This document shows, piece after piece, positions 53,219-60,960 of a DNA stretch of 64,000 nt. A program made the translations under genes and the position numbers. The stretch is from assembly GCA_035698665.1 (NCBI GenBank), contig DASSBN010000013.1:1-64000 (forward strand), written 5' to 3'. This stretch comes from DATEOR01 sp035698665. Its GTDB lineage: Bacteria; Actinomycetota; Thermoleophilia; Gaiellales; Gaiellaceae. Numbering within the stretch: the first letter of the stretch is position 1; every line of letters starts with the position of its first letter. The notes under the pieces were generated by a model, which saw only the letters and a program-made list of their open reading frames with translations, did not search any database and was not told where the DNA came from.

Positions 53219-54133
53219 ATGAGCGCTCCCGGCGACAATCGCCTCGCGCTCGCTGCCGCCCGCCGGTTGACGCTCGATGCAACGGCGGCGCGGGTCGTGC
53301 GGGCGATGAAGGAAGCCGACGTCCGCGTGATCTTGTTGAAGGGCCCGACGCTCTCGGAGCTCTACGACGGCGCCCGCCAGTACAGCGACGTCGATCTGCT
53401 CGTCGCGCCGGAGAGCATGCGGACGGCCGAAGAGGCCCTCGCCGGCCTCGGTTTCGTTCTGCGCGACGACGATCCGCACAGCCGCATCTGGTGGCGCGAA
53501 GGGGTGGACGTCGATCTGCACTCGGCGCTCGTCGGCGTGCAGGTGAGCCCTCCGCGCCTTTGGGAGGTCCTGGGTGCGGAAACCGAGGTTCACGTCGTCG
53601 GCGACGAGCAAGTCGAGGTCCTGAAAGGGCCTGCGCGCGCACTGCACGTCGTGCTGCACGCCGCACAGCACGGGCTGCAGGAGGCGAAGCCACGCGAGGA
53701 CCTCCGCAGGGCGCTCGAGCGGATTCCGGAGGACACGTGGGCCGACGCGACTCGGCTCGCGGCGGCACTGGACGCTCAGGCGGCTTTTTGGACAGGGCTC
53801 AGCATGGAGCCGGCCGGCCGGGAGCTGTCGTCCAAGCTGGAGCTCGAAAAAGGCCCCTCTCGGACCGAGACGGAGCTGCGTGCCTCGACCGCGCCCCCGA
53901 CGGCGGTCGGCCTCCTTCGGCTTGCCGAGACACCAGGTCTCGGAGCGAAGCTACGACTGATCTGGCGGGAGGCTTTTCCGTCCTCTGCGTACCTGCGCAC
54001 GTGGTCGCGGCTCGCGAGACGCGGCCGGACCGGGCTGGCGCTCGCTCACGTCTGGAGGCCGATCTGGATCCTCATCCGCCTCGGTCCCGCGCTCGCCGCG
54101 ATCATGCGGGCGCGGCGGGCGGCCCGGAGGTAA
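53219..54133 (+). CDS. nucleotidyltransferase family protein (NTP_transf_5-like)
   Basis: A 304-residue protein. ADVRVILLKGPTLSELYDGA followed by RQYSDVDLLVAPESMRTAEE contains the K-G-P and D-x-D pattern of the family, then WWREGVDVDLHSAL with a third acidic position. This family is recurrent in lasso-peptide clusters, where its role is unsettled. It starts three bases after the permease and converges on the B2 gene with a 32-base overlap. The N-terminal about 45 residues and the C-terminal half have no clear assignment. Confidence 0.85.
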   Translation: MSAPGDNRLALAAARRLTLDATAARVVRAMKEADVRVILLKGPTLSELYDGARQYSDVDLLVAPESMRTAEEALAGLGFVLRDDDPHSRIWWREGVDVDLHSALVGVQVSPPRLWEVLGAETEVHVVGDEQVEVLKGPARALHVVLHAAQHGLQEAKPREDLRRALERIPEDTWADATRLAAALDAQAAFWTGLSMEPAGRELSSKLELEKGPSRTETELRASTAPPTAVGLLRLAETPGLGAKLRLIWREAFPSSAYLRTWSRLARRGRTGLALAHVWRPIWILIRLGPALAAIMRARRAARR

Positions 54134-54596
54134 CTGGGTCGGGAAGGGGGCATCGTTGCCCGTCGAGGTCGAAGGCGATGATCGGAACGAGGTTCTCGAG
54201 TGTCGCCTCCGTGTCGTGCGCGGCCTCGCCGCGGAGCGTCAGCCACGCATGGCCAGGCGGCCCGTCGTCTCCCTTGCGCACGCCGAGGACGAGACGTGAA
54301 TCTTCGTTTCCGGCGGGGAGGTAGCGGTAGGTGATCAGGCTACGCTCGAGGCAGTTGTCCCGGAGAGCGCCCGTCTTGTAGGCCCACCGCGCCAGCGTGA
54401 CGACGACCGCCGATCTCCGTTGGTCCGGAGCGTGCCTGTGCCTCGGAGCCATCAAGCCGACGAGCTGGGGGAGGGGCATGATCCGCTTGAGCAGGGGCAG
54501 GGCGGCCGCCCAGAGGAACATGCGAAGGGCGAGCCAGAGCTCACCCGGCCCCGACACGACTGTACGGATCCGCGAAGTGCGGGAGGGCTCGCTCAT
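54102..54596 (-). CDS. lasso peptide biosynthesis B2 protein (transglutaminase-like leader protease)
   Basis: A 164-residue protein of the Transglut_core3 fold. The catalytic Cys is in ALRDNCLERSLITYRYLPAG and the His in GPPGHAWLTLRGEA; FDLDGQRC may give the acidic residue. B2 proteins cut the leader from the precursor with help from the PqqD-like B1. It overlaps the kinase stop by four bases and lies at the end of the minus-strand operon B1-C-A-K-B2. Confidence 0.9.
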   Translation of the reverse strand: MSEPSRTSRIRTVVSGPGELWLALRMFLWAAALPLLKRIMPLPQLVGLMAPRHRHAPDQRRSAVVVTLARWAYKTGALRDNCLERSLITYRYLPAGNEDSRLVLGVRKGDDGPPGHAWLTLRGEAAHDTEATLENLVPIIAFDLDGQRCPLPDPVTSGPPAAPA

Positions 54597-55444
54597 GCCG
54601 CCTCGGGGATGAGAACCCGTTCGATCTCGCCCAGCAGCCGCGGAAGCTCCTCGAGCGTGGCCGTGAAGCGAACCTCGTAGACGGGAACGCGCCCCGCGAG
54701 CTCGAGGTACGCCGCGACCGTGCTGCGCCTGAGCTCATCCTCGAGGAGCGTGAAGCAGTACGCATGGGGAAGGAGCATCCGAATCACGTCGTCGGCGGCG
54801 AGGCGCCGTAGCTCGACACCCCTCCCTTCCTCTTGCCGGCTGAGAATGCAGAGGGCTGCCAGCGGCATGCCCTTCCCTCCGACCGTGATTCGCCCGTCCT
54901 CGTCGAGGACCGGCGCCGGTGGCACCGGGACGTCGAAATACGCTGCGGATGCCGGCCGGAGGCGCACCGAGAACGGCAGCTCGTGCACCCGGATGCCGGA
55001 GCTCGAAGTCTCGAACGCGAGCGCGTCGTCGGCGCAGACGCGGTAACCCCTCCCCGCAAGCCCGAAGGCGATCGTCGACTTGCCGGTCTGCGAGTCCGCG
55101 CAAAACCCGATGACGCCGCCGGGGGACTCGATCGCACTCGCGTGCAGCACCTGGCGTCCGAGCAGTTGCAGCGTCATCGGCGCGATCGTGCGGCGGTACG
55201 TGTCGATCACCAGGTCGTCCGAGGCGCCTTCGTTCGGTACCGCGAGGATCTCCCCATCTGTTCCGGAGCGAAAGGCACCGACGACGGGAAGGTACGCCCA
55301 GTATTCGTTTCCGGCGCGGTAGAAGTACGCGGAGGGGATGCCCGCGTAGTCCACCCAGACCAGGGTCGAAGGGTCGCTTTCGTCCGGCAAAGGCGCATCG
55401 ATCGTGCCGCGCTCCGCGATCGCAAGCGTGAGTGTGGTGGTCAT
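54593..55444 (-). CDS. HPr kinase-like protein (lasso peptide tailoring kinase candidate)
   Basis: A 283-residue protein. The N-terminal about 100 residues are variable; the P-loop is in GFCADSQTGKSTIAFGLAGR, followed by YRVCADDALAFET, the HprK-like second acidic motif. HPr-kinase homologues in lasso clusters (ThcoK/PadeK type) phosphorylate the C-terminal Ser of the precursor. The precursor here ends Gln-Glu, so if this kinase acts on it the target must be internal. It is coupled to B2 by ATGA. Confidence 0.85.
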   Translation of the reverse strand: MTTTLTLAIAERGTIDAPLPDESDPSTLVWVDYAGIPSAYFYRAGNEYWAYLPVVGAFRSGTDGEILAVPNEGASDDLVIDTYRRTIAPMTLQLLGRQVLHASAIESPGGVIGFCADSQTGKSTIAFGLAGRGYRVCADDALAFETSSSGIRVHELPFSVRLRPASAAYFDVPVPPAPVLDEDGRITVGGKGMPLAALCILSRQEEGRGVELRRLAADDVIRMLLPHAYCFTLLEDELRRSTVAAYLELAGRVPVYEVRFTATLEELPRLLGEIERVLIPEAA

Positions 55445-55523
55445 TCCGTCACAGGGTACGCAGCCGCCCGGCCCGTCTCCCGTCGAGGAGACGAAACCGG
55501 GCGGTGACTAAGCGATTGACGTG

Positions 55524-55694
55524 CTATTCCTGGCCGTGAGGCTTCAGGTTCGGCTCGCCCGGATCTGCTGGGCTCGGAACGGACTTGCCGTTTGCCGGAC
55601 CCCCGGCGCTGCCCCCCTGCATCACGCTGGCAACGTCTCCGAGGGAGCGAAGCTCCATCGGCTCCCACGTCGACAGACTTCTCTCGAACGTCAT
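55524..55694 (-). CDS. ribosomal peptide precursor, atypical lasso-type (56 aa)
   Basis: ATG at 55694 gives MTFERSLSTWEPMELRSLGD, then VASVMQGGSAGGPANGKSVP and SPADPGEPNLKPHGQE. It lies between the cyclase and kinase genes, where lasso precursors sit, and has the strongest Shine-Dalgarno in the cluster (GGAGGAGGTGA). The leader part W10-x-P12-x-x-L15-x-x-x-G19 resembles YxxPxLxxxG, with the Pro shifted by one. No Gly in the GG-rich region is followed by Asp/Glu at +6 to +8 except Gly36, which pairs with Asp44 as a nine-residue ring. No Thr at the -2 position. Core boundary is therefore uncertain. Confidence 0.8.
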   Translation of the reverse strand: MTFERSLSTWEPMELRSLGDVASVMQGGSAGGPANGKSVPSPADPGEPNLKPHGQE

Positions 55695-55701
55695 CGCTTT
55701 G

Positions 55702-55712
55702 TCACCTCCTCC
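55702..55712 (-). promoter_or_regulatory. strong ribosome binding site of the precursor gene
   Basis: Minus strand GGAGGAGGTGA ends seven bases before the ATG at 55694 and begins just after the cyclase stop. Most neighbours have weak or no such motif, so it fixes the start and predicts high precursor expression. Confidence 0.85.
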
Positions 55713-55715
55713 GAT

Positions 55716-57593
55716 CTAGCTCCACTGACGAGCCCATGCTTCGAGATTGAGCACGCTCCACAACTTGTGAGCGAGCATTGAAAACTCGAGAACGCTGGAA
55801 CCGTCACCTCTTTCTCTCCCTTGCAACCGGTTAAGTGAAGACCGGAACGCTGATTGTAGGGCGTGTCCGTCAACAATTCCACTCGACGAAAGTGTGGGCG
55901 CCCCCTGGTACTCCTCCCAGGCGCGCGGAATCTGGGCGGTGAGCGTCGAGGTCGAGAAATCGGTGATGAGAACCTTCTTCTGGTCCTCGAATCCCGCCTC
56001 GGGGAAGCGCCTCGCGAGCGTGCCGCGGAGAATTCCCTTCGCACGGTGTCCTTCGTGCAGCAGCCGCGGCGGAGTGCGGAGGAGAAAATCGACGACGCCC
56101 GGGTCCCAAAACGGCATGAAAGGCTCGAAACCGAGCCGTCTCCCTCGTTCGAAGGCCTCTTCGCGCTCCATTGCCACGACGACGTTCTCGAAATACGGCA
56201 CGACGCCGCTGAGGTAGGAGCCCTGGCTGTGGCGCCCCTGTGTCCAGCGGATGGCGCGCTCCTCCACCTGACGCGCAAGCTCTTGGTCGGGAGCGAGCCA
56301 CTCGTCCATGCGCTCGTGCAGCCGCTGCCGGCGATGGTCATCGAGCCTCCCCGGCGCGAGGCGGCCGACGACGCCTCGCCCCGCGTCCTTGAGCACGACC
56401 TTCGTCCCGTATCTCCAGAGGAGGTTCCGGAGCATCGGCCACTTCCGCACGGTGTACGAGTTGCGGTACGTGAGCCAGAAGTGGTGGAGCTCACGGAGGT
56501 GGAAGCCGCGCATGCAGTCGGCGGCCCACATGGGGGCCACCGAGAGCCATTCGTCCCCGCCCGCGCCGGTGAGCACCGTCTTCGCTCCCTGGGCGCGCCC
56601 TTTCCGAGCGAGGTGGGTGTAGAGCGGGTGCCAGATGTTCACGAGGGGCATCGGCCAGGTGCCCGTCGTCCGGAGAGCCTCGAGCACGAGCCCGTTCGAA
56701 CCCTCGGCCTCGGCGAACGAGACGACCGTCTGGGGCATTCCGAGCTGACTCGCCACGCGCCTCTGAATGGGCTCTTCGTTGAAGTTCGGGTCGGGGAAGA
56801 CGAGGGAGAGCGCGATCGGTGCTTCCAATCCCTTCGCCTCGGCGCCGTCGGCCGCGTACATGGCCACGGCCACGGAGTCGATTCCGCCGCTCAGGAAGAT
56901 CGACGGCCTGCCGACCACAAGGGCCCGGTCGAGCGCCTGTTCCAAGAGCGTCGAAAGGTGCGGCAGATCGGCCTCCGTGGTCCACTGCACTTCTTCCTCG
57001 CTCGGCGCGGGATCCCAGTACCGAGACGTCGTGATCCCGGTGTCGTTCGCTGTGAGCGCCGTTCCGGCCGGGATCCGGCGAATCGTTTCGAAATACGTCT
57101 CCGACGGGTCGAGGTGATAGTTGACGAGCGACTCGGCCAGCGCGGGGCGGTTGAGCGTTCCCGGTACCTGGTCTGCACGAGCGAGAGCGACGATGGAGTC
57201 CGAGAAGTACCAGGCGCCGTCGAGCCCCTTCGCGTAGAAAAGCGGGTGCTGGCCGAGAGCATCCCGAGCGGCGAGCACGGTGTCGGAGCGGGCATCCCAG
57301 AGGGCCAGTGCGAAGACGCCGTCGATCCGCTTCAAGACCTCCGGGCCGATCTCGAGGTAGGCACGGAGGACGAGCTCCGCTGGCCCGCTTCCGGGGTCGA
57401 CGCCTGCAACGCGCGCGAGCTCGTCCGGGTTGAAGAGGTGGCCGTCGAAGACCGCGAGGCCCAAGTCGCTTCGCGCGATGGCGGCGCCCGCCGGCCCCGG
57501 CGTGACCCTGGGCTCTCCCTCCCTTGGCCGGTAGCGCAGGGAAAACGACGAGGTGTCGGGCGCCGACTCGGGCGCCTCGAGCGCGACTGCCAC
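55716..57593 (-). CDS. asparagine synthetase-like lasso cyclase (C protein)
   Basis: A 625-residue protein. The N-terminal glutaminase-like domain (about 1-200) lacks the Cys2 nucleophile needed for glutamine hydrolysis; GHLFNPDELARVAG and FALALWDARSDTVLAARDAL show the fold. The synthetase domain has the ATP motif PSIFLSGGIDSVAVAMYAAD and LTGAGGDEWLSVAPMWAADC. In lasso systems this enzyme adenylates the Asp/Glu side chain for ring closure. GTG at 57593 is two bases from the B1 stop, and the stop lies just before the precursor's RBS. Base composition looks lower in GC than the neighbouring housekeeping genes. Confidence 0.9.
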   Translation of the reverse strand: MAVALEAPESAPDTSSFSLRYRPREGEPRVTPGPAGAAIARSDLGLAVFDGHLFNPDELARVAGVDPGSGPAELVLRAYLEIGPEVLKRIDGVFALALWDARSDTVLAARDALGQHPLFYAKGLDGAWYFSDSIVALARADQVPGTLNRPALAESLVNYHLDPSETYFETIRRIPAGTALTANDTGITTSRYWDPAPSEEEVQWTTEADLPHLSTLLEQALDRALVVGRPSIFLSGGIDSVAVAMYAADGAEAKGLEAPIALSLVFPDPNFNEEPIQRRVASQLGMPQTVVSFAEAEGSNGLVLEALRTTGTWPMPLVNIWHPLYTHLARKGRAQGAKTVLTGAGGDEWLSVAPMWAADCMRGFHLRELHHFWLTYRNSYTVRKWPMLRNLLWRYGTKVVLKDAGRGVVGRLAPGRLDDHRRQRLHERMDEWLAPDQELARQVEERAIRWTQGRHSQGSYLSGVVPYFENVVVAMEREEAFERGRRLGFEPFMPFWDPGVVDFLLRTPPRLLHEGHRAKGILRGTLARRFPEAGFEDQKKVLITDFSTSTLTAQIPRAWEEYQGAPTLSSSGIVDGHALQSAFRSSLNRLQGRERGDGSSVLEFSMLAHKLWSVLNLEAWARQWS

Positions 57594-57595
57594 CC

Positions 57596-57946
57596 TCAGC
57601 TGCCTGCCAGGAGGAGCTTCTTCTCGACGAGTTCCGCGATCAGGGTGTCGATCTCCTCGCGAAGCTGGTCGGGCGGCACGTCGAATTCTTGGAGGAGGGC
57701 AGCCTGAACCTCGTCGCGGTTCGAGCCGGAGGCGAGCATGTCCCACGCGCGCGTCGCAGTCGGATTCAGCGCGTAGATTTCGTTCGTCTGAAGATGGACG
57801 AGGACGGTCTCGCCCTCGACGAGCTGAGTCACCACGTCTGGATCAGGGCGCCAATTGCCCTTGGGATCGGACACCTCGAAGCCGCCTTGATCGTCGGTCA
57901 CGTTTCGGAGAAGGAAATGCTGATCGGTCTCACCCGTTCGAACCAC
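57596..57946 (-). CDS. PqqD-like RiPP recognition protein (lasso B1)
   Basis: A 116-residue protein whose central part, VTQLVEGETVLVHLQTNEIY then ALNPTATRAWDML, is the PqqD/RRE winged-helix pattern that binds RiPP leaders. An acidic tail with DQLREEIDTLIAELVEKKLL follows. GTG at 57946 is the first gene of the minus-strand operon. About 25 extra N-terminal residues precede the domain. Confidence 0.88.
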   Translation of the reverse strand: MVRTGETDQHFLLRNVTDDQGGFEVSDPKGNWRPDPDVVTQLVEGETVLVHLQTNEIYALNPTATRAWDMLASGSNRDEVQAALLQEFDVPPDQLREEIDTLIAELVEKKLLLAGS

Positions 57947-57976
57947 TCACACTGATTCTTCGTGTCTCAGTCGTGG

Positions 57977-57992
57977 TTCGCCCGCAGGCGAA
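57977..57992. other. hairpin between the MBL gene and the lasso operon
   Basis: TTCGCC, loop CGCA, GGCGAA: a 6-bp perfect stem in the 82-base gap between the stop of the MBL gene and the B1 start. It may end the MBL transcript before the lasso operon. No T-run. Confidence 0.45.
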
Positions 57993-58028
57993 GAACTCCT
58001 AGGATCATGCGACCGAGGGGGTGGGTTG

Positions 58029-58772
58029 TCAATCGCCGGGCTCGCCGGAGATGTCGACCACGAGCCCGTCCTTCGCGATCTGCACGCCGTCCGGCACCGG
58101 CAGCTCGACGGGCCTGTGCGTGAGGAGGATCGGTCCGTCCGCCGCGGCGAGGGCCTCGTCGGCCGAGAGGTGGCCGCGCGGCTGGCCGTCCTTGTCCGGT
58201 TGCGCCAATGTCGCCTCGCAGACGAAGAGGTCCGCCCCGCGTGCGAGTTCGGAGAGCTGCTCGGTCGGCGCGGAGTCGCCCGAGTAGGCGAGCACACTGT
58301 TGCCCTCGCGCACGCGGAAGCCGTAGGCCTCCATTGTGTAATGCGGGAGCCTGTGCGCCTCGACCTCGAAGCCGGCTGCCTCGAAGGGAGTCTCCGGCTC
58401 GAACTCGTGGAGGTCGAACGCCGAGTCGAACATCCCCGGGTTTCCGAAGTTCGCCGCGAAGGCATCCAGCTGGCCGCGCCCGCCGGGCGGAAGCCAGACG
58501 GTGCAGGGGATGTGCTCGTTGGGCGGGCCGTACGCGTTCAGCCAGGCCCACGGAACCAGGTCGCCCCAGTGGTCGAGGTGAAAGTGCGTGATCGCCGCGG
58601 CGCCGACGCTCGCCCCGCCGTTCGCGCGCAGGCGCGCGAGCACCCCCGGGCCGCAGTCGAGGAGAAGGCTCCTGCGCGGCTCGGCACTCGTCTCGACGAG
58701 GTAGCCGGACTGGGCGCTGCCGGGGTTCGGCCAGGCCGGGGATGACCCGATGACGGTGAGGCGCACGTTCAT
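58029..58772 (-). CDS. MBL-fold hydrolase, RNase Z/cyclic-nucleotide phosphodiesterase-like
   Basis: A 247-residue metallo-beta-lactamase fold protein starting MNVRLTVIGSSPAWPNPGSA, with the metal motif ITHFHLDHWGDLVPW (HxHxDH) and later LAYSGDSAPTEQ and GHLSADEALAAADG. The layout resembles RNase Z-like phosphodiesterases without the long exosite arm. ATG at 58772 was chosen by homology; the longer frame runs into the divergent mutase subunit. Only 16 bases separate the two starts. Confidence 0.85.
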   Translation of the reverse strand: MNVRLTVIGSSPAWPNPGSAQSGYLVETSAEPRRSLLLDCGPGVLARLRANGGASVGAAAITHFHLDHWGDLVPWAWLNAYGPPNEHIPCTVWLPPGGRGQLDAFAANFGNPGMFDSAFDLHEFEPETPFEAAGFEVEAHRLPHYTMEAYGFRVREGNSVLAYSGDSAPTEQLSELARGADLFVCEATLAQPDKDGQPRGHLSADEALAAADGPILLTHRPVELPVPDGVQIAKDGLVVDISGEPGD

Positions 58773-58790
58773 ATACTGACCGACCGGTAT
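58772..58790. promoter_or_regulatory. TetR-type operator candidate
   Basis: ATACTGACCGACCGGTAT in the 16-base gap between the divergent MBL and mutase-subunit starts is an imperfect palindrome (about 12 of 18 positions by eye) of the ACCGGT-core kind often bound by TetR-family regulators. No TetR gene is in the window. Confidence 0.35.
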
Positions 58791-59196
58791 GAATCGCGAG
58801 CGCAAGATCAGGGTCGTCATTGCAAAACCCGGGTTGGATGGCCACGACCGCGGCGCGAAGATCATCGCGCGCGCGCTCCGCGACGCGGGCATGGAGGTCA
58901 TCTACACGGGTCTTCACCAGACCCCGGAGCAGATCGTCGAGACCGCCATCCAGGAGGACGCGGACGCCGTCGGCATCTCGATCCTGTCGGGGGCCCACAT
59001 GACGCTCGTCCCGAAGATCCTCGAAGGGTTGAAGGAGAACGGTGTCGACGACGTCGTGGTGGTCGTCGGCGGCACGATCCCGAAGCCGGACGTCGAGGAG
59101 CTGAAGCGGCAAGGCGTTGCGGAGGTCTTCACCCCCGGAGCGCCCATGTCCGAGATCGTCGACTTCCTCCGCGAGCGAGTTCCGGTCACGCGGTGA
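58789..59196 (+). CDS. B12-binding small subunit of the acyl-CoA mutase, IcmB type
   Basis: A 135-residue B12-binding domain: KIRVVIAKPGLDGHDRGAKI carries the DxHxxG cobalamin motif, then GLHQTPEQIVETAIQEDADA and VGISILSGAHMTLVPKILEG, and GGTIPKPDVEELKRQG. Its length matches separate IcmB/MutB C-terminal subunits. The large subunit is at 50.0 kb. It is followed by an enoyl-CoA hydratase overlapping by GTGA. Confidence 0.92.
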   Translation: MNRERKIRVVIAKPGLDGHDRGAKIIARALRDAGMEVIYTGLHQTPEQIVETAIQEDADAVGISILSGAHMTLVPKILEGLKENGVDDVVVVVGGTIPKPDVEELKRQGVAEVFTPGAPMSEIVDFLRERVPVTR

Positions 59197-59966
59197 GCGT
59201 CGACGTCGCACGTGACGGCGGCGTCGCAGTCGTGACCGTCAACCGGCCCGACGCGATGAACGCGCTCGACGTCGAGCATGCCGAAGCGCTGCGCGACCAT
59301 CTCGAGGATCTCGCCGCCGATCCCGAGGCGCGCGTCGTCCTGCTGACCGGCGCGGGCGAGAAGGCCTTCGTCGCCGGGGCGGACATCAAGTACATGCAAT
59401 CGCTCGGCGTTCTCGAGGCGCGGCGCTGGGGCGAGCTCGGCCAGGCGTGCGCGAACCTCCTCGAGACGATTCCGAAGCCCACCATCGCGGCGATCAACGG
59501 CTTCGCGCTCGGCGGTGGCTGCGAGCTCGCGCTCGCGTGCGACATCCGCCTCGCGTCGAACCAGGCGAAGCTCGGCCAGCCCGAGGTGAACCTCGGGATC
59601 ATCCCCGGCTGGGGCGGAAGCCAGCGCCTGCCGCGCATCGTCGGGCTCGGCTTCGCGAAGGAGATCGTCTTCTCCGGGCGGGCGGTCAGCGCGCAGGAGG
59701 CGCACGACTGGGGCCTCGTCAATCAGATCTACGAGCCCGCCGAGCTCATGCCCGCCGCGATGAAGCTCGCTCACGAGCTCGCGAGGAAGAGCCCGCTGGC
59801 CCTCGCGTACGCCAAGGAGGCGACGAACCTCTACCTCACGGGTGAGGCCAGCGCGCACATGGAGACGGAGCTTCGCCTCTTCGCCATGCTGTTCTCCTCG
59901 GAGGACCAGAAGGAGGGCATGGCCGCCTTCGCCGAGAAGCGCGAGCCCGAGTTCCAGGGCCGCTGA
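59193..59966 (+). CDS. enoyl-CoA hydratase
   Basis: A 257-residue crotonase. Oxyanion-hole FVAGADIKYMQSLG and AINGFALGGGCELALACDIR, with LGQPEVNLGIIPGWGGSQRL giving the catalytic Glu region and KEIVFSGRAVSAQEAHDWGL. The motif set is that of crotonyl-CoA hydratase. GTG at 59193 overlaps the mutase small subunit stop, so both are one transcript and its substrate probably comes from or feeds the mutase pathway. Confidence 0.92.
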   Translation: MSVDVARDGGVAVVTVNRPDAMNALDVEHAEALRDHLEDLAADPEARVVLLTGAGEKAFVAGADIKYMQSLGVLEARRWGELGQACANLLETIPKPTIAAINGFALGGGCELALACDIRLASNQAKLGQPEVNLGIIPGWGGSQRLPRIVGLGFAKEIVFSGRAVSAQEAHDWGLVNQIYEPAELMPAAMKLAHELARKSPLALAYAKEATNLYLTGEASAHMETELRLFAMLFSSEDQKEGMAAFAEKREPEFQGR

Positions 59967-60001
59967 CGTCCGAAAAGCCGCTGCTAGCCTGGGACGAGCC
60001 C

Positions 60002-60763
60002 ATGCAAGACGCACTCACGATCGCCGGCCGCGAGTTCGGCTCGCGCCTTCTCCTCGGCACCGGGAAGTACGACACCTTCGAGACGATGCGCGACGCCGTC
60101 GTGGCGTCGGGCTCCGAGATCGTCACCGTGGCGGTCCGGCGAATCGACTTCGACGCGCCCGGCGAGGACATCACGTCCTTCCTGCCGGGGGAGGTTCTGC
60201 TGCTCCCGAACACGTCGGGCTGCGAGACCGCGGATGAGGCGGTGCGCTCGGCCAAGCTCGCCCGTGCCGGCGGCCTGCCCGACTGGGTGAAGCTCGAGGT
60301 GATCCCCGATCCGCGCTACCTGTTGCCCGATCCGGTCGAGACCCTGCGCGCGGCCGCCGTGCTCGTCGAGGACGGCTTCACCGTGCTGCCGTACGTGCTC
60401 CCTGACCCGGTGCTCGCCAAGAAGCTCGAAGAGATTGGCTGCGCGACGGTCATGCCGCTCGCCGCGCCGATCGGAAGCGGACGCGGCCTGAAGCTCCGGG
60501 ACTCGATCCGGATCATCATCGAGCAGGCCGAGGTGCCGGTGGTCGTGGACGCCGGCCTCGGAGCGCCGTCGCACGCGGCCGAGTCGATGGAGATGGGTGC
60601 CGATGCCGTGCTCGTCAACACGGCGATCGCGCGGGCGGACGACCCGGTCGCGATGGCGGACGCCTTCCGCCTCGCCGTCGAGGCTGGCCGCAAGGCGCAC
60701 CTCGCGGGTGTCATGGGGGAGCAGGAACCGACGCCGTCGAGCCCGGTCGGAGGGACGGTTTGA
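60002..60763 (+). CDS. thiG: thiazole synthase
   Basis: A 253-residue TIM-barrel that builds thiazole phosphate using sulfur from ThiS. SRLLLGTGKYDTFETMRDAV, VKLEVIPDPRYLLPDPVETL with the Schiff-base Lys, and ADAVLVNTAIARADDPVAMA are diagnostic. ATG at 60002, 35 bases after the hydratase. First of thiG-thiS-thiE; no room for a TPP riboswitch upstream. Confidence 0.94.
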   Translation: MQDALTIAGREFGSRLLLGTGKYDTFETMRDAVVASGSEIVTVAVRRIDFDAPGEDITSFLPGEVLLLPNTSGCETADEAVRSAKLARAGGLPDWVKLEVIPDPRYLLPDPVETLRAAAVLVEDGFTVLPYVLPDPVLAKKLEEIGCATVMPLAAPIGSGRGLKLRDSIRIIIEQAEVPVVVDAGLGAPSHAAESMEMGADAVLVNTAIARADDPVAMADAFRLAVEAGRKAHLAGVMGEQEPTPSSPVGGTV

Positions 60764-60960
60764 CCGTCGAGGTCAACGGCAGGCCGCAGGAGCTCGCTCC
60801 GGGCGAGACCGTCGCCACGCTCCTCGCCAGCCTCGGGCTCGAGGCCAGTTATGCGCTCGTGGAGCGCAACGGCGAGCCGGTCGAGCGCTCCCGCTACGCG
60901 GAGGTCGAGCTCGAGGATGCGGACACGCTGGTCGTCGCCCGCCCCGTTGCTGGCGGATAA
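60760..60960 (+). CDS. thiS: sulfur carrier protein ThiS
   Basis: A 66-residue ubiquitin-like protein. VNGRPQELAPGETVATLLAS at the start and the required C-terminal Gly-Gly in VVARPVAGG, which is thiocarboxylated. A TTG start at 60760 overlaps the thiG stop (TTGA). Confidence 0.92.
   Translation: MTVEVNGRPQELAPGETVATLLASLGLEASYALVERNGEPVERSRYAEVELEDADTLVVARPVAGG

Noticed and set aside
55441..55668. 75-residue minus-strand frame overlapping the precursor
   Set aside because: Different frame from the precursor, no RBS, Arg/Ser-rich; the 56-residue frame with the strong RBS is preferred.
60002..60020. TPP riboswitch before thiG
   Set aside because: Only 35 bases separate thiG from the upstream hydratase gene and no CUGAGA-type element is visible.
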